Source of the DNA: Rosellinia necatrix
Lineage: Eukaryota > Ascomycota > Sordariomycetes > Xylariales > Xylariaceae
Assembly: GCA_021209875.1 (NCBI GenBank)
Contig: JAGYVD010000007.1
Location: 496,001-560,000 of the forward strand
Direction: 5' to 3'
DNA: 64,000 nt
A program made the position numbers and the translations under genes. The notes under the pieces are model-generated. The model made no database searches. It saw nothing but the letters and a program-made list of their open reading frames with translations, and had not been told where the DNA came from. Shown one piece after another: positions 46,547 through 59,620 of this stretch. Every line of letters begins with the position of its first letter. The stretch's first letter is position 1.

Positions 46547-48399
46547 ATGACGACGAACGGGACGGCCAAGGAAGGCCATCTACAACCCCGCCTATCGCGA
46601 CTGACGATGGTCGCGTTGACATTCGCGATCCTTAAGTGAGCTAAATTGCTAGGAAAGACCAACTAGCTACTATCTTCCCTGGCGCTAATATTACCTATTC
46701 TGCCTCTCTTAGTACTTGGATAGCACTCGCCGGATCGATCGGCCTCGTCCTACCCTCAGGCGGTTCCGTCTCGTTCCTGTACGGTTTCATCTTCTGCGTC
46801 CTGTGCAACTTCGCGCTCGCAGCGAGTCTCGGGGAGCTGGCCGCGATATGGCCCACGGCGGGCGGGCAGTACCACTTCGTCTACGCCCTATGCACGGATG
46901 AGTGGAAGAAATCCATGGTGAGGAAGGGTCCCCCCCCCTTCCCTCTCCCCCGTGATACGACATGGACCACTTACTGGTCTGGGTCTCGCGAAGGCACTAA
47001 TGCTAGTCGTGCTTCGTTAGAGCTTCTGGGTCGGCTGGACCAATATCGCCGGTTGGCTCACGCTTGTGACGACGGAAGGGTTCTTCTGCGGTAAGGATGG
47101 CAATAATAGATGAAACCGGATCATGCCATGGCAGCTAACGAGGGTTACACCCTACAGCGCAATTCATCCAGGCGGCCGCCGTCCTCGCGTCGAACGGGAC
47201 GTACGAGATCCAGCAGTGGGCGACGTACCTGATCTTCTTGGCGGTGCTGACCTTCACGACGGGGGCGAACTTGTGGGGAAACCGGATCCTCGGCCGCTGG
47301 AACGACGCGGCGTTATACTGGTCCGTCCTCGCCGTCGTCGTCATTAGCATCGTGCTGCTAGCGACCTCGGCCAAGAACGACGCGCGCTTCGTCTTCACCG
47401 ATTTTGAGAACGAGACGGGATGGCCCGACGGACTCGCCTGGATCCTCGGCCTGCTGCAGTCCGCCCTCTCGCTCATCGGCTTCGACGCCGCGCTCCACAT
47501 GACCGAGGAGATGCCGAGGCCGGCCGTCGACGCGCCTCGCGCGATGCTCTACGCCGTAGGTGTCGGCGGAGTAACGTGAGTCTTCTATTCTCTTCTCCTT
47601 CTTTATCTTTTTTTTTCCTTTTCTTTCTCCACCACAGGATCCGCGGATACCCCATTATCCTTCTCGAGAGACATGGCTGATCGAAGGTGGAGGGGGTGAA
47701 CCAGTGGCGTCGCGTTCATCCTAGTGATCCTGTTCTGCATCACGGACCTCGAGACGGTGCTGAGCACGCCGACCAACATGCCCATCTCGGAGCTCATCCT
47801 CCAGGCGACCGGCAGCCGCGCGGCGGCGACGGTCCTGACGCTCGCGCTCGCCGTGTGCTTCGTGAACGGCACGAACGGTTGCGTCACGAGCACCAGCCGG
47901 CTGCTCTACTCCATGGCGCGGGATAAGGGCCTGATCTACCACGGCTAGTAAGTTGAACCCCCCTCCCTCTCTCGCTCCCTTCCTTCCCCCTTTCCCCTCC
48001 CCACCTTCGCCGGGTGCGTCGCCAAAACGTGCAACGCATGATTGCAATCACCTTGACAAGACAAGGGCAAAGACTAAGTGCCCGCCTGGCTATAGTTTCG
48101 CCCACATCACGCCCGGCCTCGACGTCCCCGTCCGCACGATCATGCTCACGTTCGGGTTCAACGCGCTCTTCGGGCTGCTCTACCTCGGGCCGTCGGTCGC
48201 GTTCGGCGCGTACGTGTCGAGCTGCACCATCTTCCTCAACGTCTCGTACGTCTTCCCCGTGGTAGTGCTGCTCATCCGCGGCCGCGGCGTCCTCAGGGAG
48301 TGGCAGTCGAAGCAGACGTTCTTCGCGCTCGGCAGGAGCGGCTGGTTCCTCAACTGGGTCGCGGCCATCTTCGTGATTGTCACGTCTGTGGTAAGGTCT

Positions 48400-48447
<48 letters not shown>

Positions 48448-48914
48448 ATCCCACGCTGTAAGTATCAGGTATAGATGGAAGGAGCTCACTCGCACCCGAC
48501 TCCTAGTTCTTCACCTTCCCGGGCACACTCCCGGTCTCGAGTAACAATATGAGTAAGTCGCCCTTTCCCTCGAAGAAATGCGCTGGGAGCGCAGGCAGGA
48601 AGGCAGGAAGGCAGGAAGACAGGAAGACAGGAAGGATCTGACTGACAAGCGCAGATTATGTCACTGCCGTAATAGGCATCTTTCTATTTCTGATTGGCAC
48701 CTACTGGATTGTCTACGGCAAGACATTCCAAGGACCAGTAAGTAGCCGCCCCCAACTTACCAAGACGCTTATGCATTACGGTCACTTACGGCATTGCCAA
48801 TTAAAGCAATTCGATGTGATAATGAGCCGTCAATACACGGATGAGAGCATCCACGGCCTCACGGCGGACGATTCTTCTACCAAAAACAAGGAGAAAGCTG
48901 AGCAGGCCGTGTAA
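46547..48914 (+). CDS. APC-superfamily amino acid / amine permease (518 aa)
   Basis: An integral-membrane transporter of the amino acid/polyamine/organocation superfamily, most like fungal GABA-choline type permeases. Nine exons: 46547-46635, 46713-46917, 47021-47090, 47158-47575, 47705-47947, 48096-48390, 48507-48552, 48655-48737, 48807-48914. All introns are GT-AG and the frame is continuous. About 12 hydrophobic segments can be read. Family signatures include TFAILNTWIALAGSIGLVLPSGG, ASLGELAAIWPTAGGQYHFV, SRLLYSMARDKGL and VPVRTIMLTFGFNALFGLLYLG. The N-terminus before the first helix is short (about 19 residues); an upstream coding exon ending near 46540 (TGCAG acceptor-like) is possible. 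The introns at 48391-48506 and 48553-48654 contain a CT run and a GGCAGGAA repeat. Shared promoter DNA with the nitrilase suggests it imports or exports a related nitrogen compound. Confidence 0.93.
48403..48442 (+). repeat. (CT)n tract in a permease intron
   Basis: About 20 CT units just after the donor site of the sixth intron (48391-48506). Confidence 0.95.
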
Positions 48915-50847
48915 TCGTCACGTCAGAAAGTGCCCTCTCTTGTTTACTATACTGTACCGTTCACGAGATGTCCCATGCAAGGATAAACAAGATCAGACAG
49001 CTTAGCTAAATACCTACCCAGCATGTTCCTCGTACTCATAAAGCGAAATAGACTTATCATGGATTGAAGGCCATGGCCATAGTTTATAGGTAGGTAGGTA
49101 GTTAATAATGCTTGATAACAATATAACCTACACTAAGTAGGTACCTGCCTACCCACCTAACCTTGATGTTATAGCTAGGTACCTAGGTAAGTAAACAGGT
49201 CCTGACCTACCTAGTAGTAGTAGTAGTATTAACGTCTAGTCTAGGTGTCTGACAGTGCGTAGACGAGGTAGGTACCTGGGTAGGTATCTAGATAACATTC
49301 GTGATAACTAGCTTGAACCGATTCTTTCCGCGTAAAATGAGAGTGCACTTGTAGTGTGGCTACGTACAATCAGAGGAAGTGCACCGCCACAGAACACCGA
49401 ATTTCCGAAACAAGCCGTTCTCACACAAGTCTCCAGCTTTCGGTACATAGAGGTGGGGCAGACGTATGTAACCCGCTAAGGTGACCAAGTACCTCGAAAA
49501 CTTACACAAAGTTTGGTATGCAGCTGTATTTCTAAGCAATCCGCAAGATGAGTGTGGGTGTCATCGGCAACGGCCCTTGATTCCCTCCTAGCGTGCATGG
49601 AATCGCGGGAACCAGACAGGGCATAGTTAGAAAAAAAAGAGGAAGGGGGAAGGGGAAAGAAAAAAAAAAAAAAGGGGAAAGAGAGAGAGAGAGGGAGAGA
49701 ACGACTCGAAATCTCGAAATCAGTATAGCAGATAAGCAGACAAACAGGCAAACCCTTCGAGCGCAGATCCGGCCGGATACTATCACTCGGGCAGGATACT
49801 CGGATACTATACCCGGAGACTTATTCATGCTACTTATACCATCGGCAAAGCAGCCTTAACCGGTCTCAGAGCAACCAACCAACACTCTAGTGTCAGTGCT
49901 AGGCACAGCTTGAATCATTCGCATACACACACACTACCTACCTACCTACCTAACTGACATCTTCTTATCCACGGCGTGTCTACACCTTGCCGTCCATTCC
50001 ATTCTCCACTCCTAGACACAGGCACTCCTTGACACAGGCACCACTTGACACAGGCACCACTTGACACAGGCACCACAGACACCCTGCACAAGACCGAAAT
50101 AGAAACCCAGGTGGGTGGACGCAACTCCGCCATTACCTATTTTTTACGGTCAGGTTTTCCTAGGCAAGAGCGCGGCGTGGGTAGACACTCCAGCTCTCCT
50201 CTGCACGGCCAAGTCACAGCATAGACCGAGTTGCAACACAGCGTCGGTGGGAGATTGCGTGCTTGGACTAATACCACGTGCATAACCAACCCACCTCCAA
50301 CACCCTGCCCGGAAACGCCCATTCGCGGCTATGCCCATCCGACCCTGAGCCGTCGCCGTGGGGGTGCCATAACCTTGTATCGGGAACTGTTGGGGAGTCG
50401 CGCCCCAGACGGACAAACGGCGTGTGGCGGCCAACCGCATCGGAACAGCATCAAGGACGGGGCTATAAGGTGACGACGGTGGCTTCTCTCTAAAACTGCT
50501 CTCCCCGCACACCGAGACGGCTTGCCAGTCGTACATTGAGACCGGAAACGTGCGACGAGAGCGTCAGCGACCCGGTCGTAATTATAACTGCCCCAGTCGG
50601 GTGCGAGCGCGCGGGATTAATAATTGATTCGCACCTACAGTAGCCGCACCCGCCTCTCCGGAGCCAACAAGCAATCGCTCCTTTAATCCGATTTTCCTAT
50701 TTGGGAAACCAGCGTCTGTGGTCTGAGCAGCGCAGTAGGAGATATAACCCTCCCCGTTGAGAGCCGGCCATACCCAGTATCCCCTCCGCTCCCGCTCACA
50801 CCAGGGTACTTTAGCCACCTAGCTGCCGTAAAACTTCATAGGCCAAG
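48915..50847. other. Intergenic region between the permease and GSH1
   Basis: No gene recognised. Dense TAGGTAGG/CCTACC tracts lie at about 49085-49290, a purine run (G/A) at 49629-49700, and four copies of a 16-bp unit GACACAGGCACCACTT at about 50018-50081. The last few hundred bases should hold the glutamate-cysteine ligase promoter. Confidence 0.5.
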
Positions 50848-53213
50848 ATGGGACTCTTGTACGTTCACCGGCTTCAAAGACGCCGGTTCCCTTGCCACGT
50901 TGCCTACTTTCGCTAACCGTGTCCGATAGGGCACTGGGCACGGCCCTTGATTGGCCAGATGCACAGAAGCGTGCAGAACAGGTCAGGGAATGGGGTATCA
51001 AGGTAATGCGCCATTGGAGCATCAGATCGCATGCCCTTCTCCAGAGGGCCCAGGCTGACTCGGGGGGTAGCAATTGCTGGAGATATGGAATAAAGCGAAG
51101 TACAAGGAGCGAGATGCCATGCTCTGGGGCGATGAGGTGATTGACGCCTTGCTCCTTTTGGCCACCTATGCCACGCCTCTAACACCCTCTCCTATAGGTC
51201 GAATACCTTGTCGTTCGATATTCGAACGACGCTCCGAGTGTGCTCCTGTCCCTCCGGCAGGCCGACATCCTGAAGGCCCTGGCTGCGGACGAGGAGCTAT
51301 CCGCAAATGGTGGAGGCGTCCCCGATATTCAGGATGTCAAGGCGCCAAGCTCCAGTCCTCTGCCGGTATTCCACCCCGAATTCGGTAGGTTCATGCTCGA
51401 GGCCACCCCCGGCAAACCCTGGGGGATCGGGTTTAAAGAGCTATTAGAAGTCGAATCCGACATGAAGATGAGGTAATTCTACCCCCATACACGAGCGCCC
51501 TAAAGATGAAGACTAAACCTAGTTCAGGAGAAAAATCGCCAAAGAACATATGCAGAGCGAGGAATATCCTATCACACTGACCACGTTCCCCCGCCTTGGC
51601 GCCCCCGGGGTGTTTACTGACCCATATTACCCCCCGTCCGGGTCGAAACTCCGGTCCCAGTTTGTCCCGGATGAGATCGCCAACCCTCACATCCGCTTCC
51701 CCACACTAGCTGCTAATATTCGATGGCGTCGGGGAAGGAAAGTACAAGTCAACGTCCCTGTTTTTCATGATGTGAACACACCAAACCCATGGAAGGACCC
51801 TACAGTCAACTATGATCTTCATAACTGGCCAGAGGACGACGACGTGAGAAATGGAGCCGCCCCAGATAACTTCATCCACATGGATGCCATGGCATTCGGC
51901 ATGGGAAGTTGCTGCTTGCAAATAACATTCCAAGCAAAAAACATCACGGAGGGTAGAAAGATGTATGACCAACTGAGTCCGCTCGGTCCAATCATGTTGG
52001 CATTGACAGCTGCCACGCCTATATACAAGGGGTTTCTCGCTGATACCGACGTCCGCTGGAATCAGATCAGCCGAGCTGTCGATGACCGCACAGCCGAAGA
52101 GCTAGGAGAGAAAGTAAGTAGAGATCCCGCGCCTGTTCGCAAGTCTAGCCGGCTCACCATCATTAGCCCCTGGAAAACAGCCGATGGCGAATTCCTAAGT
52201 CTCGCTACGCGTCAAATTCAACATATATCAGTACCGACCCGCGCCTCCGGTCCGAGTACTTCGACCCCAATCTCGTCATTGACGAATCTATCAAGGCGCA
52301 GCTTCTCGAGGGTGGCATGGACGACCTGCTAGCCACGCACTTCGCGCACTTGTTCATCCGCGACCCCATCGTCATCTTCAATGAGGACCTTGAGGAGCTG
52401 GACCTGACCAAGGCTGACCACTTCGAGAATTTGCAGAGCACCAACTGGCAGCACATGCGGTTCAAGCCGCCGCCGGCGGGGTCGGATATCGGCTGGCGGG
52501 TTGAGTTCCGGCCGATGGAGATCCAGATCACCGACTTTGAGAACGCCGCCTTCTCCGTCTTCATGGTGCTGATCACACGGGCGATCCTCAGCTTCGACCT
52601 GAACTTCTACATCCCGATCGCCAAAGTCGACGAGAACATGGAGACGGCGCACGCGCGCGACGCCGTGCTGGAGAAGAAGTTCTACTTCCGCAAGGACCCG
52701 TTCCCGCACCGCCCACCGCGCAGCGGCACTACCTCGCCGGCAGCCAGCCGACCTGCGAGTCCTCCCGCGAGTGGCAGCCCCGTCGAGGACGAGTACGCGC
52801 TGATGTCGATCGACGAGGTGATCAACGGGAGCGGGGCGTCGCACGGGTTCCCGGGCTTGATCCCGATCGTCGAGAGCTACCTGGACTCAGTCAACGTGGA
52901 TGTGCAGACGCGCTGCGAGCTCGCGACGTACCTCGACCTCATTCGCCGGCGGGCCCGCGGTGAGCTCTGGACCGCGGCGCGCTGGATCCGCCACTTCGTG
53001 GCCCGCCACCCGGCCTACGCCCGCGACAGCGCCGTCGGCGACGAGGTCACTAAGGCCCTCGTCGCCGCCGTCATCGCCGTCGGCGAGCGCGAGCAGGCTG
53101 CCCGCGGCTGGAAAGGTCTCGACGTCCCCGCTCTCGGAAACCTCCTCGGCCACTTCCGCGGCGGCTGCGGTGGTAGTAACGGCATCAAGCGGCCGTCGGA
53201 TGAGATTAGTTAG
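50848..53213 (+). CDS. GSH1: Glutamate-cysteine ligase catalytic subunit (685 aa)
   Basis: Catalyses ATP-dependent joining of glutamate and cysteine, the first and rate-limiting step of glutathione synthesis, in the cytosol. Six exons: 50848-50858 (only 11 nt, MGLL), 50930-51002, 51071-51136, 51198-51472, 51528-52113, 52167-53213. Introns are 53-71 nt, all GT-AG, frame continuous. The start gives MGLLALGTALDWPDAQKRAE, the usual N-terminus of fungal members. The glutamate-cysteine ligase domain covers most of the length, with LWGDEVEYLVVRY near the N-terminus and the active-site segment MDAMAFGMGSCCLQITFQA. A Pro/Ser-rich insertion (PPRSGTTSPAASRPASPP) occupies the usual variable loop. Length is normal for fungi. 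A degenerate ~29-bp tandem repeat follows the stop codon. Confidence 0.97.
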
Positions 53214-53218
53214 CCTAA

Positions 53219-53352
53219 TGCCGTCGGCCGAGACCGGTTAGCCGAAAACTGCCGGGCGAGATCGGTTAAGCGAAAGCCATCGGCCGAGGCCGGTATAATA
53301 GGAACCTAACCGAAAACTGCCGGACGGGATCAGTGAGCCGAAAGCCGCCGAT
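53219..53352 (+). repeat. Degenerate ~29-bp tandem repeat in the presumed 3' UTR of GSH1
   Basis: Four to five imperfect units of the type GCCGTCGGCCGAGACCGGTT followed by AGCCGAAAA begin within ten bases of the stop codon. The third unit carries an extra ~12 bp. Confidence 0.8.
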
Positions 53353-55398
53353 TTGGGAACAGGCGCGAGGAAGTGGGCCGGATGGATAGGCTTCGAGATA
53401 CGCGGCGTTGTCGTGAACCATTCACGAACCATTTCTCTTCCCGTCTCGTGAACTTTTCTTTTCCGCCCATTTTTGCTTTCTTTTTCTTCTAGGTAATCTG
53501 GGGGTCTCGGGAGGAACCCCCCGCTTTCCGGGTTGAGGTTCTCTCCTTTGCTTTTCTTTTTCCTTGCTCGTAACTGCTCTCTCCCTTGCTATTGTCCTAG
53601 CGCCCTCTTCCAATACTACTTTATTATTAGTATCAGCGCATTGGCAGTGTAGATAGTCCATGTACGTTGCGCCTAGCGAGCCGTGGACAGGGAGATTGGA
53701 TTCACAGTCATAGACACCGCTAGAACCGAAAGCATCCATCAATACTAAACTAAGACTATATGATTTGGCTATACTATACTATACTATAACTACCATGTAT
53801 GTGCACGTCTTGACCGTGTCTTGTCGGTCTGTCTCACTCAGCTGATCCCGTTCACCTCCCCCCGGAGAGCTGTTCCGCGGTCAGCCCGTCAACCAGGTAC
53901 CCCAGGCAAGGGTCACGCAGGAGATCTGAGACAAGAGTGAAAAAATAAGCCGCCGCCGCCCTATGTACATGGTTTTTTCTTTTCTTTGGCTCTTGATCTT
54001 TCGATTTCCCAGCGCCACCTCACCTTTCTCTCTCACCTACACCCTACTTACCCTTGTTGCCCCGGTAGTGTACGTAAGACGGACAAGCAGGCAGGCAGGC
54101 GAGGTTACGCTAGGCACGTTAAGCTAGCCTCGCCTCGCCTCGCCTCGTTCGTTCAACGACCCAAGCATTTGCCGGTGTAACATGGTTTAGTAGTTTAGGT
54201 ATGTAGTTGAAGTTACACCAAGGAACCCTCCCCCTTCCCCCCCAGCTGATCGAACCACTTTCACCAGCCCTAGCGAACCGAACAGCCCAAAAGAAAAAGA
54301 ATAAAAAAAAGGAAAGAAAAGAAAAGAAACTTTTTACCTAGTTTAGGGAAGGAACCCAAGCAATGGTCAAGGAAAAAGGAAGAATAATGAAGAAATAACC
54401 GATCGATCATTTCCCGGTAGTGAACGACACCAGCCAGATCCAGCAACCCGGATTGTCTTTTTTTTTTTTTTCCCTCTTTCCCAAATTCAAGGGCCACACG
54501 CAAACCCTACTTACCGCCACGGCGCGCCATCACCCGCCTACCCGCGCTTCATCTCATCCCATCCCTTCTCTCACACACATACCATACACTCTCTCTAGTT
54601 AGTTAAGTCGGTTGGTTGGTCGGTTGGTTAGTTGGTTAGTTATCTCATTCCCACGCATGAAAAAAAGATTGGCTCGGTTAGTGGCGTGGGCCAGACCATC
54701 TGCACAGACTCCTGGGGTCATCGACCCCCGGAAACCAACCAACCCCGGACCCCTTCCCCCGGCGACCTGGGGGGTTTGTAAAATCGGGGTCGTACCTACC
54801 CAGTGGCATTTGGGGTGGGAAGGGGAAAGGAAAAAAATGAGGCTGAGAATCTAATCTTGTATGCTATCCTATCCTGTCCCTGTCACCTGCCTGCCGGGGT
54901 GATGAGTGAGTGGATGTGGTCCCCGCCCCGTCGCTTTGAACTACCGGTCTACCGGTATAGGTTATGTATGTAAGTAAGATTTTCGGTGTGGGATGGGATG
55001 GACTGGGGGGGAAGACCCCCTTTCAAAAAATCTCGACTTTTTACAGTACACCGAAAACGAAACTGATCTTCGGGGACTACCGAGAGAAAAAGCGTTTCTT
55101 ATGGTTGTTTTTTTGAAACAACAAGCCCAAATAGGGCAGCGAATAAAGACAAGACGTTAAATTATTACCCTGTTTCCCAAGCTGAAATACACATACACAC
55201 ACACACACGCATACACATACACACGCGACACACGCATACACGCACATACGCATGTACATTCACACACACATAACACATAACGTACGAAAGGGCGTTAGGT
55301 TCACTAAGCTGTGTTAAGTAATGTTGGTCTTTTGCCGTCCCCCTCGTGACTTACTTACTTACATACATGCATTCAGATTGACTGTTAGTTTGCTCCCT

Positions 55399-55527
55399 CC
55401 TTCCCTTCCCCTTCCCCTTCCCCTTCCCCTTCCCCTTCCCCTTCCCCTTCCCCTTCCCCTTCCCCTTCCCCTTCCCCTTCCCCTTCCCCTTCCCCTTCCC
55501 CTTCCCCTTCCCCTTCCCTTTCCCCTT
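55399..55527 (+). repeat. (CCCCTT)n microsatellite, about 21 units
   Basis: A nearly perfect hexanucleotide tract of about 129 bp, entirely pyrimidine on the plus strand. It differs from the TTAGGG-type telomere repeat of filamentous fungi. Confidence 0.97.
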
Positions 55528-58500
55528 AACAATGCAGCGTATGCAGTTTGACGTGGAGGCGCGTATCGTATGAGATGAAATGATAGTTAATGCGTTTGCA
55601 TTTGTGCGTTTGCGCTGTTAATATTGTCCCCTCCGGGGAGGCGGGGAGGGGGGGGGCCTCTGAGGGCCTCGACACCGCCTTGACCCATGGGGCGAGGGTA
55701 TCTGGGACAAATGTCGTAGATTATTTTTGAACCCTGATGATCTCGATCTTCGGGGGAATGTGGGGCGGTTCTATTTATTCCACCGGTCCCCGATAAGGCA
55801 AACCCGTAAATAGTTTGATACAGCAAGTAAGGGCACCTAAGGTACATAGTGTCAGAAGCGTTCAGCTATCGAGGTGTAGCGATTACCTAGTGTAGATAGT
55901 TGGTCCTCCCCCCCTCCCAACCCCTCCGGGGTTGTGGGAGTTGCTTACGAAAGGGAGACGCGCGCGGAGAGATGAAACTATCCAAACTCCGCATAGACCG
56001 GATCGTGTGCTAGAATAGGCAGTGTGCGCATCATCAAAGAATCACGAGGCTGCTACACACCGACCAAACAGGCCCAACGAAGTGCTTCGGATCTATTACC
56101 TTAGGTACCTCCCCCGGATGCTACTAGTTAGCATTCTATGCAGATGGGTAGTGTAGGTGTGCATAAGCAGGCAGATGGATGCACTCCGTACTAGTCAAAT
56201 CCCCTAAAGCATGCACGGCACTAAAGCAGCTCAGAGTTTAGACTAAACTATTGAGTTCGTTAGTACAGAGCGACTCGAGGAGATGACTATATCCACACAA
56301 TCTGACCACTTGGCTGGGATGAAGAGGAAGGGGGGGTCTTGCAAAGCGGGCGGCGATGTGTGAACAAGACGTCACATCGTGCATATTCCATCATCCCTCC
56401 CACTCCCTCCCTCCCATCTCCCCATCCATGCAGGGATGTGAGTCGGCAAGCAGGCACAGCCAGGCACCAAGGAGCCGGGCGAGCCTATCACAGAGGGCCG
56501 GTTGGGCAGGCGGGCCAAGCCACGGACACGGTGCGCCATCGCGTGACCCCCAAACATGATCGATCGCAAGCCTTCCCCGTTGCGGGCGCCCCCGTCCCGG
56601 GTTGGTGGTTAGGTATCGCCGTACCTCGAACGCTAAAAAATAACCCACCCACGCGTCTCCCCCTCCTCGGCTAGACTAACTAGGTAGCATATAGTGTGTG
56701 TGTGTGTGTGTGTGTGTATGTATTGACTATGTAACCGCCTACCTGGTGACGGTGGGGAGTGCTGTAATACACTAGTTAGCGTGTAAGGTAGGTTGTTACT
56801 TAGATGTATCAAGAGAGTCGCGATACTCGGCCGGGTAGCTAGATGTACTATACATGGCATTGTAAACCACACACCCCCTATAATTGCCCGATCCGTGCGC
56901 GGCGCCCCATCGTACGGTGGCGCCAGTTAGCTGGTGATAGTACATAGGAAGTAGTACAGTATACGCTCACTACCTTGTTGCTGCAAGTAGGTACTCATCG
57001 ACATTGGGAGGACAGATACTTTGCTTATTTAATTGTGCACTACCGCGACACTTGAATGGTACCGGCGGCACGGGAGAGGCAATTTCATCCTTCTCGGATC
57101 TGCGAATGCCCCCTTCTACCCAGGTACCGGCGGCGACCCAGGTACATGGGAATAGAACGCCGCCCCCCCTCCCCCCTTGCTCTCAGCTCTATTCAAACCA
57201 CACACCCCCTATTGACGAAAAGTATATTCCGAGCCTATCTTATTTTTCGCCTCCTTTTTTAAACACACATAACACAAATAAATAGTAAAACCTCCTTGAG
57301 TCGAGACATCGTTACTTACAGGAATAACACGACTACATTGTGATAGGAGGAAGTGCAAATGAGAAAGAAAAAAAAGAAAAGAAGAAAAAGCCGTTGTCTC
57401 GGTCCCGGTGAAAGTTTTGAAGTCGAAATGATCGTGGTACCGACCATCGGTAGCACACGCCAGATGCGTCGCGATCGATCTTGCAGATGGGGAACAGAGA
57501 TAAGTACTACGCTACCTGAGTACCTCTCTCCGGGGCACTGTACCTGTGTACACCACATCCATTTATAACAAATGCCCCATAACTAGTTAACTACCTGCCG
57601 CTGCTGCCCAAGGCAGGCCGTCCAATCCGTCTAGCGTCATACCAGACCGGCACTACCGCCACATGCACCTGCGCTATGGTATGTATACGCGAAGGATGGC
57701 GGGAACGTTTCCGACGCGAGATTCCCAAGACGCTAAGGAGCGCGTCTAGAGATGTTCGGTATTGTTCGCTTTTTTCGTCATGTGAGTTCGTCTCTTTTTT
57801 TCTGCCCGAGGCTGGGGCTGGGCTGTCGGTATTTCGTCTCGGTACTTTTGCTTTTCATTTGGATTTTTTGGGTTTTGGGGGGTTTTTTTACCACCCCTTA
57901 CCCGTCTTACTCCCTCGGCATCTCCCGTCTCTTATTCTGCTCATTTTTTTTTTCTGCAAGGGCGAGTATGAAATGGGTAGAATGTTTAAATAAAAAAGAT
58001 AAAAATGAAAAAAAAAAGAGGTGGCGCACAAGTAATTATCAGTTACCGGGCAAACATCATATATGGAGTATACATACATACACTACCTTATTTGTGTAGG
58101 CGAGAACGCACCCGGTAGAATAGGACGGGGGTTAGATATGCCTAACCTGGGTCGTTTACCTGCAAGGCAAGCCCTATGACACACGGTTGGGCGCGGCCAG
58201 GAAGAGACGGTTAATATCGTTCTTGGGACAACAACAACAACCTGCCGATTTCGTTGTTCCATGGGTGGTCCCGAACGCGGTAAGCTGATGATGGACCAAG
58301 ACCGAGGATGTGAAATCCTGCAGTAATTACAGCATGCCTGACAGCCCACGGTCTGGACGTAAGCCGTAGATGCAATATACGGAAGTTATTGATTACACAC
58401 ATCCCCCGCCGGGAACGGGGTCCCCGGAGTTTCCTTCCGGACACGCCTATCTCAAATCGTTTATGATATTGAGCAAGGCTAGAAAGGAGAAAGAGGAAGG

Positions 58501-59576
58501 AAAGGTAGTTATTGTATGTCTTCGTAACTATAGACGTAACCATGTACACTAGTGAGGCGGTCATTCAGCTATATGCCTAGGTACCTCGACTACGGATAAA
58601 TGGGTATAGGTTCGAATCCTACAAACCATTCGCTACAGTTAGGTTGACCTGTTTTTCACTGTACAAAAGATACTTGAACTTATGATGTAGTGGACACAGC
58701 ATACTGTAGAAGCAGTTAGAGTTAGATGTGATATATGCTTAATATAAATCCCGCCATTCCGACAGATTCATGTTTGCTTTACCATATTCAAGGATGGCTT
58801 GTCCGTTTGTGTGTATGTATGTGTGTATGTATGTATGTATATACGTATGTATATATGTACATATGTCCGTCCGGCTGTCTAATTTATTCAGGAATCCGCG
58901 TCACGCGAGTGAGAAGCCTTAGCCGAGTCCTAGACCCGGGAACACGGCCAGTTACATAACAAGATCGCACCCGCTACGCTACTCTTACATCGTGGCAGGT
59001 GTCCTGCAAGGGCAGCCCACTCACACTTTCTTCGCCCATACGTACATATACACATGCATACATACATACATACATACATACATACATACTTGTGCATACG
59101 TACACCCACCCCATCCACCCCCCTCCAAAATGCGCGGACCGGTGTAGAAGTTCGAGATCTCGATAATCGCCCCGCTAATCTACTTCCTACCCTCCATACC
59201 TGCCAAGCTGCCTTGCCTGGTACCGTGGTATGGAGAGATGTAACTTACTTACCTAACCTTGGCCTAGCCGAGATACACCACTGTTTAAGGTACACTAGTC
59301 TCTGACTGAGTGGAGTGGGGTTTGGCGAAGCTCTCAAATACTGCAGACTAGATTGAACTATGTTTTATTAGTCACTATTATCGAGTGGTGTTGAATCCAA
59401 ACACCCCTGGGGTGAGCTAGGAGGATGCCTTTCATTCTAACGTAGTGTAGTGTAGTAGGCTATGGGTCAACACCCATGACGTCGTTGCCCTTCTAAGACG
59501 GAAACTGACTTGCCACAATGAGGTATGGGCATTATAATACCAATAACGCCCCCTGATAAGCCCAAGTTGCACAAGG

Positions 59577-59620
59577 GAGAGAGAGAGAGAGAGAGAGTGT
59601 GTGTGTGTGTATGTGTGTGT
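59577..59620. repeat. Compound (GA)n(GT)n microsatellite
   Basis: About ten GA units run directly into about eight GT-type units with one ATGT interruption. Confidence 0.9.

Noticed and set aside
55399..55527. (CCCCTT)n as a telomere or internal telomeric repeat
   Set aside because: Filamentous ascomycete telomeres are TTAGGG/CCCTAA; this hexamer lacks the A and is an ordinary microsatellite.
58570..58640. tRNA-like GGTTCGAATCC
   Set aside because: The T-arm stem has a mismatch, and no matching acceptor stem, D-arm or anticodon arm can be built upstream.
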